From positions 1 to 64,000 of the forward strand of contig DCYG01000016.1 of the NCBI GenBank assembly GCA_002331025.1: 64,000 nt of DNA, written 5' to 3'. Source of the DNA: Firmicutes bacterium UBA2116. Its GTDB lineage: Bacteria; Bacillota; Clostridia; Tissierellales; Sedimentibacteraceae. The notes under the pieces are model-generated. The model was not told where the DNA came from and searched no databases. It worked only from the letters and a program-made list of their open reading frames with translations. The stretch's first letter is position 1. Each line of letters starts with the position of its first letter. A program made the position numbers and the translations under genes. Below are positions 52,176-59,038 of the stretch, piece after piece.

Positions 52176-53729
52176 TTAAATCAGCGCCCTTTTCTTTTTC
52201 TCATCCATCAGCCTATCCAGCTCATCTGCGTTCATCGTTTCATTTTTCAATAGATATTCGGCAATTTTTCTCACGTTATCCTCATTGTCCCTGATGATGT
52301 TTATGGATCTTTCGTAAGCTTCTTTAGTCATTTCAGATGCTTCTTCTTTTATAGAATCAAGGTAGTATTTGAAAAATCTTTCATCGATGCAGGTGTTTTG
52401 AGTATTTTTACCCATGCCGTAGCTGCAGATTATTTCATATATTATATTTGTTGATTCCTTAATGTCGTTAGATGCTCCGGTAGATATTTCACCTATAAAA
52501 ATTTCTTCGGAAGCTCTTCCTGCCAGCAGGACGGTTACCTTATCGATGAGCTCCTTCTTTGTATAAAGGAATTTATCTTCTGTCGGGAATTTAAGTACGT
52601 AGCCTAAGGCCTTATCCCTTGGAATTATAGATATTTTTTGAACCTTATCTATATCAAGTATTTTTGCTGCAACCGCATGACCTGCTTCATGAAATGCAAC
52701 GGTTCGTTTTTCTTTGTCAGAAACGGTAGAATGCTTTACTTCAAGACCCGCTGCTATTTTTTCTATGGCAAACTCAAAATTATCAAGGTTTATTTTTTTG
52801 CTTTTATCCTTAATGGCCTTTAAAGCAGCTTCATTTGCTATGTTTGCAAGCTGCGCTCCTGAGAAACCGTGTGTTTTCACGGCTATATCCTTTAGCTGTA
52901 CCTTTTTGTCAAGCGGCTTGTTCTTGGTATGTACCTCTAATATTTTTAAGCGTGAATGATAGTTTGGATTACCTACGTATATTTTTCTGTCGAAACGCCC
53001 AGGTCTTAAAAGTGCTTCATCAAGTAAATCCATTCTGTTGGTTGCTGCAACCACTATAACGTTGCATGTATTGTTAAATCCATCTAATTCAATTAGAAGC
53101 TGGTTTAATGTCTGGTCCTTTTCGTTGTTGCTTTCAGAATTTCTTTTAGCGCCCAATGCATCTATTTCATCTATAAAAATAATACTAGGGGCTTCCTTTC
53201 TCGCTCTTTCAAATATCATTCTGACGCGTTTTGCACCGACACCCACGTATTTTTCTACGAATTCCGAGCCGCTTGAATAAATAAATGTAGCTTTTGCTTC
53301 ACCTGCAATTGCTTTGGCAATTAATGTCTTGCCTGTGCCGGGCGGACCGTATAAAAGTATTCCTCTCGGAACCTTTGCATCCATTGATTTGTATTTTTCT
53401 TCATTATTTAAAAAATCGATAACATCCATCAAGTCATCTTTAATTTCTTCTAAACCTGCCACGTCGTTAAAGCCGGTTTGAATTTTCGGCTCTTCGGTTT
53501 TCTTCTTTTCAAAATATGTAGCTGAACCGATGCTTTCGTTTGATTCCTCCATGTACATTTTTGAATCTTCACTTTTTTTGTTTGAGGAAATCATTTTAAC
53601 CATGTAATATGCATAAAACAGCATCGGTATAAAAAAGAGTATTGATAATGAATATCTATCTGAAACTATTAGAATAATAATATTGTATATAATAAAGGAA
53701 ATTGCTAAATAGAAATATTTATTTTTCAT
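52176..53729 (-). CDS. Short FtsH-like AAA metalloprotease paralogue
   Basis: This 517-residue protein has two closely spaced N-terminal helices (about 5-23 and 27-46), with no extracytoplasmic domain between them. An AAA+ ATPase with GPPGTGKT, IIFIDEIDALG and RPGRFDRKI follows, and then a peptidase domain with HEAGHAVA (about 347). Compared with the FtsH at 26.6 kb it lacks about 80 extracytoplasmic residues. It is a second, specialised FtsH. Such paralogues occur in clostridia; the substrate is unknown. GGAGG lies before the ATG. Confidence 0.92.
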   Translation of the reverse strand: MKNKYFYLAISFIIYNIIILIVSDRYSLSILFFIPMLFYAYYMVKMISSNKKSEDSKMYMEESNESIGSATYFEKKKTEEPKIQTGFNDVAGLEEIKDDLMDVIDFLNNEEKYKSMDAKVPRGILLYGPPGTGKTLIAKAIAGEAKATFIYSSGSEFVEKYVGVGAKRVRMIFERARKEAPSIIFIDEIDALGAKRNSESNNEKDQTLNQLLIELDGFNNTCNVIVVAATNRMDLLDEALLRPGRFDRKIYVGNPNYHSRLKILEVHTKNKPLDKKVQLKDIAVKTHGFSGAQLANIANEAALKAIKDKSKKINLDNFEFAIEKIAAGLEVKHSTVSDKEKRTVAFHEAGHAVAAKILDIDKVQKISIIPRDKALGYVLKFPTEDKFLYTKKELIDKVTVLLAGRASEEIFIGEISTGASNDIKESTNIIYEIICSYGMGKNTQNTCIDERFFKYYLDSIKEEASEMTKEAYERSINIIRDNEDNVRKIAEYLLKNETMNADELDRLMDEKKKRALI

Positions 53730-53818
53730 ATAACCTCCTATGGCTGAAAAAAGTTTTTTGTGATAGAATTATCTTTACCATAAGATAAAAAGTTATAACA
53801 CTTTAAAAATAAAATATG

Positions 53819-53847
53819 TTGACATTTATTGTTATGTTGTATATACT
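53819..53847 (+). promoter_or_regulatory. Sigma-A promoter of infC-rpmI-rplT
   Basis: A perfect TTGACA (53819-53824) and TATACT (53842-53847) are spaced by 17 bases. Confidence 0.8.
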
Positions 53848-53849
53848 GT

Positions 53850-54030
53850 AATAGAAATCAAGAAGAAGTAACCGCTTCTCACCTTATGGCGTTTTAAAAC
53901 TATAAAACTGTTAGTAGGGTTATAAATAAATGCAATTTAGTTTTGTATTGTTTAAGATAGCGGTGATTGAGCTGTCTTTTTTATTGTAAAAATATATAAG
54001 GATAGTAATTTGTAATTATAAATTGGAGGT
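53850..54030 (+). promoter_or_regulatory. infC leader with attenuator (L20 leader-like)
   Basis: A leader of about 180 bases contains an early small hairpin (GAAG-TAACC-GCTTC). A late attenuator at 53954-53982 has AAGATAGC / GCTGTCTT followed by TTTTTT. Its position and the downstream operon fit the Firmicutes L20 leader, in which excess L20 causes premature termination. The fold was not computed. Confidence 0.6.
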
Positions 54031-54037
54031 GTAAATT

Positions 54038-54544
54038 ATTAAGGAACTTCAAATCAACGAGCAAATTCGTGAAAAGGAAGTAAGAGTCATAGACTCTGAT
54101 GGAACTCAGTTAGGAGTTATTAGTACAAAGGAAGCATTAAAAATTGCCGAAGGTAAAAAGCTGGATTTAGTTGTTGTGTCTCCGAATGCAGAGCCACCGG
54201 TATGCAGAATTATGAACTACGGCAAATACAAATATGCCCAAGCGAAGAAAGAAAAAGAATCCAAGAAAAAACAAAAGATCATCAATGTAAAGGAAATTAG
54301 AATGACTCCAAACATTGAAGATCATGATTTAAGTGTTAAAGCTAAGAATGCTTGTAAATTCCTCGAAGACGGAGACAGAGTCAAGGTTGTCGTTCGCTTC
54401 AGAGGCAGAGAGCTTGGACATATGGAAGTAGGAAAGGAAGTATTGATGCAATTTGCTGAATTGACGTCAGAATATGCTGTTATAGATAAGCAACCAATAG
54501 TAGAGGGCAAAAACATGACCATGTTTTTAGCGCCTAAAAAATAA
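54038..54544 (+). CDS. infC: Translation initiation factor IF-3, probable AUU start
   Basis: IF-3 binds the 30S subunit and checks start codons. Reading the frame upstream of the first GTG/ATG restores the conserved N-terminal domain (KELQINEQIREKEVRVID and QLGVISTKEALKIA), and the C-terminal domain then follows (CRIMNYGKYKY and VVVRFRGRELGHM). No ATG, GTG or TTG lies in frame before these residues. A stop codon (TAA, 54032) is followed by ATT ATT AAG, and GGAGGT (54025-54030) lies 7 bases before the second ATT. AUU is also the infC start in E. coli, where IF-3 itself discriminates against it. Using the GTG at 54176 would delete the N-domain. The first ATT (54035) is an alternative. Confidence 0.88.
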   Translation: MKELQINEQIREKEVRVIDSDGTQLGVISTKEALKIAEGKKLDLVVVSPNAEPPVCRIMNYGKYKYAQAKKEKESKKKQKIINVKEIRMTPNIEDHDLSVKAKNACKFLEDGDRVKVVVRFRGRELGHMEVGKEVLMQFAELTSEYAVIDKQPIVEGKNMTMFLAPKK

Positions 54545-54561
54545 CATTAGGAGGAACTGTT

Positions 54562-54756
54562 ATGCCAAAATTAAAAACTAACAGATCAGCAGCAAAAAGA
54601 TTTAAGAAAACAGGAAGCGGTCAAATTAAAAGATCACAAGCAGGCAAAAATCACTTTACAGGCAAAAAAGCTTCTAAATCAATAAGAAATTTAAGAAAGA
54701 GCACATTAGTTTCAAGTGCTGATATGGATAGGATCAGTAAAATATTACCATACTAA
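54562..54756 (+). CDS. rpmI: Ribosomal protein bL35
   Basis: This 64-residue basic protein begins PKLKTNRSAAKRFKKTGSG and is full length for L35. It lies 17 bases after infC in the universal infC-rpmI-rplT order. AGGAGG precedes the ATG. Confidence 0.97.
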   Translation: MPKLKTNRSAAKRFKKTGSGQIKRSQAGKNHFTGKKASKSIRNLRKSTLVSSADMDRISKILPY

Positions 54757-54785
54757 TAAAGGAATTGTCACAGGAGGAGATTTAA

Positions 54786-55133
54786 ATGGCAAGAGTTAAA
54801 AGAGCTGTAAATGCTAAGAAAAACCATAGAAAAATATTGAAACTTGCTAAAGGTTACTACGGAGCAAAGAGTAAATTATATAAAACAGCAAATCAAGCAG
54901 TTATGAAGTCGCTTTCATACGCTTATGTAGGAAGAAAGTTAAGAAAAAGAGAATTCAGACAGCTTTGGATAGCAAGAATTAATGCAGCTGCAAGACAAAA
55001 CGGATTATCTTACAGCAAATTTATTAATCTTTTAAAACAAAACAATGTTGAAATAAACAGAAAAATGCTATCAGAAATGGCTATATACGATCCGGCTGGG
55101 TTTACAAGCCTGGTAGACCAAGTAAGAGCATAA
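54786..55133 (+). CDS. rplT: Ribosomal protein bL20
   Basis: This 115-residue protein has ARVKRAVNAKKNHRKILKLA and RKLRKREFRQLWIARINAAA. L20 is an early assembly protein of the 50S subunit and in many Firmicutes represses its own operon through the leader. AGGAGG precedes the ATG and a terminator follows. Confidence 0.97.
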   Translation: MARVKRAVNAKKNHRKILKLAKGYYGAKSKLYKTANQAVMKSLSYAYVGRKLRKREFRQLWIARINAAARQNGLSYSKFINLLKQNNVEINRKMLSEMAIYDPAGFTSLVDQVRA

Positions 55134-55141
55134 GAGAAATG

Positions 55142-55164
55142 AAGACTGTAGATTACAGTCTTTT
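55142..55164 (+). terminator. Terminator after rplT
   Basis: A 9-bp stem AAGACTGTA / TACAGTCTT has a 3-base loop and a short T run. Confidence 0.85.
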
Positions 55165-55185
55165 GTTATATATAAATCATGTTAA

Positions 55186-55210
55186 TGTCATCCGTCGTAG
55201 CAAAGGATAT
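55186..55210. repeat. Partial family A repeat (copy 5)
   Basis: ATGTCATCCGTCGTAGCAAA then GGAT resembles one arm of the family A repeats (GTCATCC-CGA-GC-AAGGAT). It is a short remnant. Confidence 0.4.
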
Positions 55211-55233
55211 GCAATACTTTAGGAGTAATATTT

Positions 55234-56028
55234 ATGAACACAATAAAAAGCAAGGATAATAACAAAATTAAATACATTCGTTCCCTTAATACTAAAAAGA
55301 AGCGTGAGGAAGAAAATGCATTCATTGTTGAAGGAATTAAGTTTGTATATGAAGCAATTAATGAGAAGCAGAATATAATTTATTTATTATTCAGCGAACA
55401 GTCATTAAATAAGACAGACGTAAAGGAATTGTATGACCTTTCTGTAAAATCAGGATTCGAATCATATATTTGCGACGAGGATGTTTTTAAAAGTGCGGCA
55501 GATACAATAAATGCTCAGGGTGTTATAGCAGTGGTAGGTAAAAATGAATATGATGCTGATTATATACTGAAAAATTATAAATTTGTAATAATGTGCGACA
55601 GAATACAGGACCCCGGTAATCTGGGAACAATTATCAGAACCTCTGATGCCTTCGGACCTGCGGCTGTTATTTTAAATAAAGGCTGCGTGGATACTCATAA
55701 CCCAAAGGTAGTAAGGGCAACAGCGGGAGCAATATTCAGAGTACCGCTTATTAATATGGACTCAGATACTGAAATAATTAATTTATTAAACAAACATAAA
55801 TTTAAAATAATTTCAACCGTGGTGGAATCAGAGTATTCGTTTGATGATATAAAGGAAGAAAATAAAATTTGTGTTGTAATTGGTAATGAAGGTCAGGGCG
55901 TTTCCCGGGAAATTATCGAAAGCTCACATATGAATATAACCATAAGGATGCCCGGAAGAGCCGAATCCCTGAACGCATCCATAGCAGCAGGCATAAGTAT
56001 TTACGAAATCAGAAAAAAACTGTTGTAA
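55234..56028 (+). CDS. TrmH/SpoU-family RNA 2'-O-methyltransferase
   Basis: This 264-residue enzyme has an N-terminal substrate-binding part (IKYIRSLNTKKKREEENAFI) and a SPOUT domain with motif 1 DPGNLGTIIRTSDAFG, motif 2 VIGNEGQGVS and motif 3 IRMPGRAESLNASIAAGI. It methylates a ribose in rRNA or tRNA with SAM. It lies between rplT and pheS, a common place. Its last 51 bases occur again at 57621-57671, with one mismatch, which marks the border of an inserted segment. Confidence 0.92.
   Translation: MNTIKSKDNNKIKYIRSLNTKKKREEENAFIVEGIKFVYEAINEKQNIIYLLFSEQSLNKTDVKELYDLSVKSGFESYICDEDVFKSAADTINAQGVIAVVGKNEYDADYILKNYKFVIMCDRIQDPGNLGTIIRTSDAFGPAAVILNKGCVDTHNPKVVRATAGAIFRVPLINMDSDTEIINLLNKHKFKIISTVVESEYSFDDIKEENKICVVIGNEGQGVSREIIESSHMNITIRMPGRAESLNASIAAGISIYEIRKKLL
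55978..56028 (+). repeat. Left 51-bp direct repeat (3' end of methyltransferase gene)
   Basis: TCCATAGCAGCAGGCATAAG begins the repeat, which runs to the stop codon TAA. The same 51 bases, with one C-to-T change, recur at 57621-57671. It is a likely left attachment site. Confidence 0.85.
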
Positions 56029-56106
56029 TTTGTATAGTCGATACCGATGACAACAAAAATATATTTTATAAGTATTGATATAATAGGGAATAGGGGTTGA
56101 AGAATA

Positions 56107-56322
56107 ATGGAAGAATTTATTAAGAAAATAATTTCACACCAAACAAACTTTAAACCTGTTGATTGTTTAATACTTGTGGTTTTATATGTGGTGCTTTTTA
56201 TGCTTGTGAGGAACATATTCAATGATTTAGACAGTGGGTTGAGTGTTGCAATATCATTAATCTGTTCATTTATGATTACACTTTTTCAACGGCTTTATAA
56301 AAATAAGAAAAGTGAGGATTAA
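56107..56322 (+). CDS. Small two-helix membrane protein, unrecognised
   Basis: This 71-residue protein has a polar N-terminus (MEEFIKKIISHQTNFKPVD), two hydrophobic segments (about 21-38 and 45-62) and a basic tail (RLYKNKKSED). It lies in the islet, 78 bases after the methyltransferase gene, with AGGGG in front. It resembles the adjacent broken frame at 56451-56668: both have a VD/ID-x-LIL opening of helix 1, an N-I/L-F after it, and a similar length. No family was recognised. Confidence 0.6.
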   Translation: MEEFIKKIISHQTNFKPVDCLILVVLYVVLFMLVRNIFNDLDSGLSVAISLICSFMITLFQRLYKNKKSED

Positions 56323-56450
56323 TGCATAATTTCACTTTTTCTGAGGCAGAGCTTTGTAGTATTTACAAAATCATAAAAAACTAATGATAAAAACAGTGTA
56401 ATTCGGTACAATATCAAAATATATATTATAAAAATAAGGGGTGGTATTTT

Positions 56451-56668
56451 TTGAAGTCAAAATTCAAAGAAATATTTATAGAAAGATATGAAAAAAAAAT
56501 ATAGATATTTTGATTTTATTAATACTTTGTTTTGTAGTAATTGTTATTAAAAATTTATTCATTCCTGACTTAAACTTTAAACTCTATTTACTTTCTATAG
56601 GTGTGATTCCTGTTATCATTGTAAACATAATCAGGTCAATACGGTGGCATAGAAATAACTTTAACTGA
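56451..56668 (+). pseudogene. Frameshifted small membrane protein, paralogue of 56107-56322
   Basis: A TTG start (56451) with AGGGGTGG in front opens KSKFKEIFIERYEKK. The frame stops after an A9 tract (56491-56499). Adding one A restores a protein of about 72 residues with two hydrophobic segments (NIDILILLILCFVVIVIKN and later LLSIGVIPVIIVN), similar to the upstream gene. This could be a true pseudogene, a slippage-regulated gene or a sequencing error. Its end overlaps the convergent gene by 33 bases. Confidence 0.6.
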
Positions 56669-57040
56669 ATCCAAGTGATAAGCACCTGAACTAGAACCAT
56701 GTCTTATATACTTATATGTTAACTCTACATCATTAATATCATTAGTAGAGGTTGCTAATACATCTAAGTCATTATCTAAAGTTTGGAAATACTCTGTCGC
56801 TATTCCTACTGCAACTGAAGCAACTACTCCAAAAATTACTCCTGCTATTCCGGCAAAGATACTACCACCAATGATACTAAGAACAACTGCATCACTTACA
56901 GATTGTCCTGCTTCTAAAGCATCAAAGTAATCTCTTAAATTTTTAGCTTCTTCTCTATCTAAAGTATAATTTTCTATAATCGTTGAACCCAAACCTAAAT
57001 TTTCTTTTCTGACTGGTGTACAAGAAAATGCTAATACCAT
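56636..57040 (-). CDS. Unrecognised protein with glycine-rich hydrophobic segment
   Basis: This 134-residue protein has a polar N-terminal half. Its central glycine-rich segment (IIGGSIFAGIAGVIFGVVAS, about 60-80) could be membrane-inserting or a glycine zipper. The C-terminus (GSSSGAYHLDSVKVISMPPY) may form beta strands. There is no signal peptide. It lies in the islet, convergent with the small membrane protein genes. A toxin or bacteriocin-like role with a small membrane immunity partner is a speculation from layout only. Confidence 0.5.
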   Translation of the reverse strand: MVLAFSCTPVRKENLGLGSTIIENYTLDREEAKNLRDYFDALEAGQSVSDAVVLSIIGGSIFAGIAGVIFGVVASVAVGIATEYFQTLDNDLDVLATSTNDINDVELTYKYIRHGSSSGAYHLDSVKVISMPPY

Positions 57041-57176
57041 ATAAAATCACGCTCTCTTATTTTATTTTTTGTTAGACACAATTCCCGGGTTGATTTTGTC
57101 TTACACTATATAGAAACGATTTTTTAGGAATAAATGTAAACTGTTTTCAAAATTTTTTTATTTTTTTACATAATTT

Positions 57177-57431
57177 TTAATTTGGTTGATGCCAGTCCCT
57201 ATATTGAATCAAATAAACTATCTCACCATTACTTCTATTACTAAATTTATCTAAATCAATTTTATTAATATATTCTAATAAAAAAATAGTTAAGTCACTT
57301 TCTGCTTCTTCGTATTTAAGTTTTCTTCCATATCCCTTTATTAAAGGTAAGAATTTATAATATAATTCAATTACATGTTATTCATTTCCGCTTTGAGCGT
57401 TTTTAAAAGTTTCATATAGATTGTTGGTCAT
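57177..57431 (-). pseudogene. Decayed sigma-70-like regulator fragment
   Basis: An ATG at 57431 opens TNNLYETFKNAQSGNE, then an in-frame TAA. The same frame continues with VIELYYKFLPLIKGYGRKLK, YEEAESDLTIFLLEYI and KIDLDKFSNRSNGEIVYLI, then stops. This is the N-terminal region 2-like pattern of small clostridial sigma-70/helix-turn-helix regulators found on plasmids and conjugative elements. It lacks the second half and has an internal stop. It supports the view that the islet is a relic of a mobile element. Confidence 0.55.
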
Positions 57432-57620
57432 TATTTTTACTCTTTAATAATGCAAATACAAAATTTCCATTATTATTAGACCGTTACTGCTATAATATTA
57501 AAAACTATCTATATTTCATAAACTTTAGAATCAATTTGAATAATGTGAAAAAAGTTTTTAAATTATAGACAAGTTATAATGTATTATATGTAATTATTAA
57601 ATACCTTGTGACACCATTAG
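57432..57620. other. AT-rich gap, no feature seen
   Basis: No convincing frame, hairpin or repeat was seen in this end part of the islet. The stretch 57041-57176 likewise shows only upstream sequence of the minus-strand gene. Confidence 0.4.
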
Positions 57621-57671
57621 TCCATAGTAGCAGGCATAAGTATTTACGAAATCAGAAAAAAACTGTTGTAA
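57621..57671 (+). repeat. Right 51-bp direct repeat (copy of methyltransferase 3' end)
   Basis: This copies 55978-56028 with one change (GCA to GTA codon). It is not preceded by the rest of the gene. Its last bases supply the TTGTAA -35 of the pheS promoter. Confidence 0.85.
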
Positions 57672-57694
57672 AATAAATTTATCTTTGCTATAAT
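57666..57694 (+). promoter_or_regulatory. pheST promoter
   Basis: TTGTAA (57666-57671) and a perfect TATAAT (57689-57694) are spaced by 17 bases. The -35 lies in the right direct repeat. Confidence 0.7.
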
Positions 57695-57699
57695 CATAC

Positions 57700-57952
57700 G
57701 TAATTGCATATATTAAGAGCTATGAAAAAGCACAGTAGGTATGAGCTTAATGTTATCAGAGAAAAATCATCGAGGCTGGAAATGATTTTGAACATTTTAT
57801 ACCGAACATTCACTTTGGAGCTTGCAGGATGAATTTAGTAGTCTTGCACGGTAAATATCGTTAAACAAACAAGGCTTTCGGGACTTTGTCGAAAGTGAAA
57901 AGAGTGGTACCGCGGTTATTCGCCTCTTATGAGGGGAATAACCGCTTTTATA
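57700..57952 (+). promoter_or_regulatory. T-box leader of pheST, specifier UUC (Phe)
   Basis: The specifier region GAACATTCACTTTGGAGC has UUC followed by A. The T-box AGAGTGGTACCGCGG lies at 57901-57915. A terminator hairpin (GCGGTTATTC / GAATAACCGC, 57912-57945) is followed by TTTT. Uncharged tRNA-Phe should raise pheST expression. Confidence 0.92.
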
Positions 57953-57991
57953 TTTCAACAAAATATTATTAAAAGTACGAAAGGAGTATAT

Positions 57992-59026
57992 ATGAGAGAG
58001 CAGCTTTTAGAATTAAAGGAAGAAGTATTAAAAAAATTAAAAGAATGCGCTGACAATACAGATATAGAAAAGGTAAGAATTCAGTGCTTAGGAAAAAAAG
58101 GAGATTTGACTGCAATTTTAAGGTCAATGGGAGGCTTGTCTGAAGAAGAAAGACCGGAAATAGGAAAGCTTGCCAATGAAGTAAGAGCAATAATAGAAGA
58201 AGAAATGAGAGTAATTAAGGACAGAATCAGCTCTCTTGAAAGCTCAAAGAAGGTTAAATCAGAAATCATTGACATTACAATGCCGGGCAGAGTTCCGGAA
58301 ATAGGAAGAAGACATCCCTTGCTTCAGGCGAAGGAAGAATTAGAAAGTGTATTTATGCGTATGGGCTATGATGTTGTGAGCGGTCCTGAGGTTGAAACAG
58401 TTGCAAATAATTTTGACGACTTAAACGCACCATATGACCATCCGTCAAGAGATTGGTCAGATACATTTTATATATCAGATGACTTAATACTCAGAACACA
58501 CACATCCCCTGTACAGGTAAGGACCATGAGAGAGGCTGTCAAAGAAAACAAGCTTCCTGTCAGAGCCGTTTGCACAGGAAGGACGTTCAGATTCGATGAT
58601 GTGGATGATACTCACTCACCTATGTTCCATCAAATGGAATGTATAGTCGTGGATAAGGGTGTTACACTGGCAAATTTAAAGGATTCTATCGACCAGTTCG
58701 TTAAGGAGTTATTCGGAAATAATGTCACAACTCGTTTCAGACCTCATAACTTCCCGTTTACGGAGCCTAGTGCAGAGGTTGATGTTTCATGTCATATATG
58801 CATGGGCAAGGGCTGTTCGTCATGCAGAGGAACAGGCTGGAGCATGGAGCTTTTAGGCTGCGGTATGATACATCCGAATGTTCTGAGAAACTGCGGAATC
58901 GATCCTGAAATATATTCAGGCTATGCCTTCGGTATGGGAATCGACAGAGTTACAATGGTTAAGTACGGAATTCCTAACATCAGATTATTATTTGAAAATG
59001 ATGTAAGATTCTTAAAACAGTTTTAA
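57992..59026 (+). CDS. pheS: Phenylalanyl-tRNA synthetase alpha subunit
   Basis: This 344-residue class II synthetase subunit has an N-terminal coiled coil (about 1-85) and a catalytic domain with GRRHPLLQ, the DDLNAPYDHPSRD segment and motif 2 CTGRTFRFDDVDDTHSPMF. GMGIDRVTMVKYGI near the end is motif 3. CHICMGKGCSSCRGTGW forms the cysteine insertion seen in many bacterial PheS. The start is after AAAGGAG; the longer frame overlaps the T-box terminator. Confidence 0.97.
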   Translation: MREQLLELKEEVLKKLKECADNTDIEKVRIQCLGKKGDLTAILRSMGGLSEEERPEIGKLANEVRAIIEEEMRVIKDRISSLESSKKVKSEIIDITMPGRVPEIGRRHPLLQAKEELESVFMRMGYDVVSGPEVETVANNFDDLNAPYDHPSRDWSDTFYISDDLILRTHTSPVQVRTMREAVKENKLPVRAVCTGRTFRFDDVDDTHSPMFHQMECIVVDKGVTLANLKDSIDQFVKELFGNNVTTRFRPHNFPFTEPSAEVDVSCHICMGKGCSSCRGTGWSMELLGCGMIHPNVLRNCGIDPEIYSGYAFGMGIDRVTMVKYGIPNIRLLFENDVRFLKQF

Positions 59027-59038
59027 GGAGGTAAGAAA

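Larger units (their letters stand above)
56029..57620. mobile_element. 1.6-kb islet between 51-bp direct repeats
   Basis: This AT-rich segment is bounded by copies of the methyltransferase gene 3' end. It holds a small two-helix membrane protein, a broken relative of it, a convergent 134-residue protein of unknown family, and a decayed sigma-factor-like gene. No integrase or transposase was found. The right repeat keeps the pheS -35 element, so the insertion spared both neighbours, as site-specific integration into a gene 3' end would do. An excised, decayed or satellite element is the best reading. Confidence 0.6.

Noticed and set aside
53730..54037. Additional small gene before infC
   Set aside because: The stretch reads as promoter, leader hairpins and attenuator; short frames there lack binding sites.
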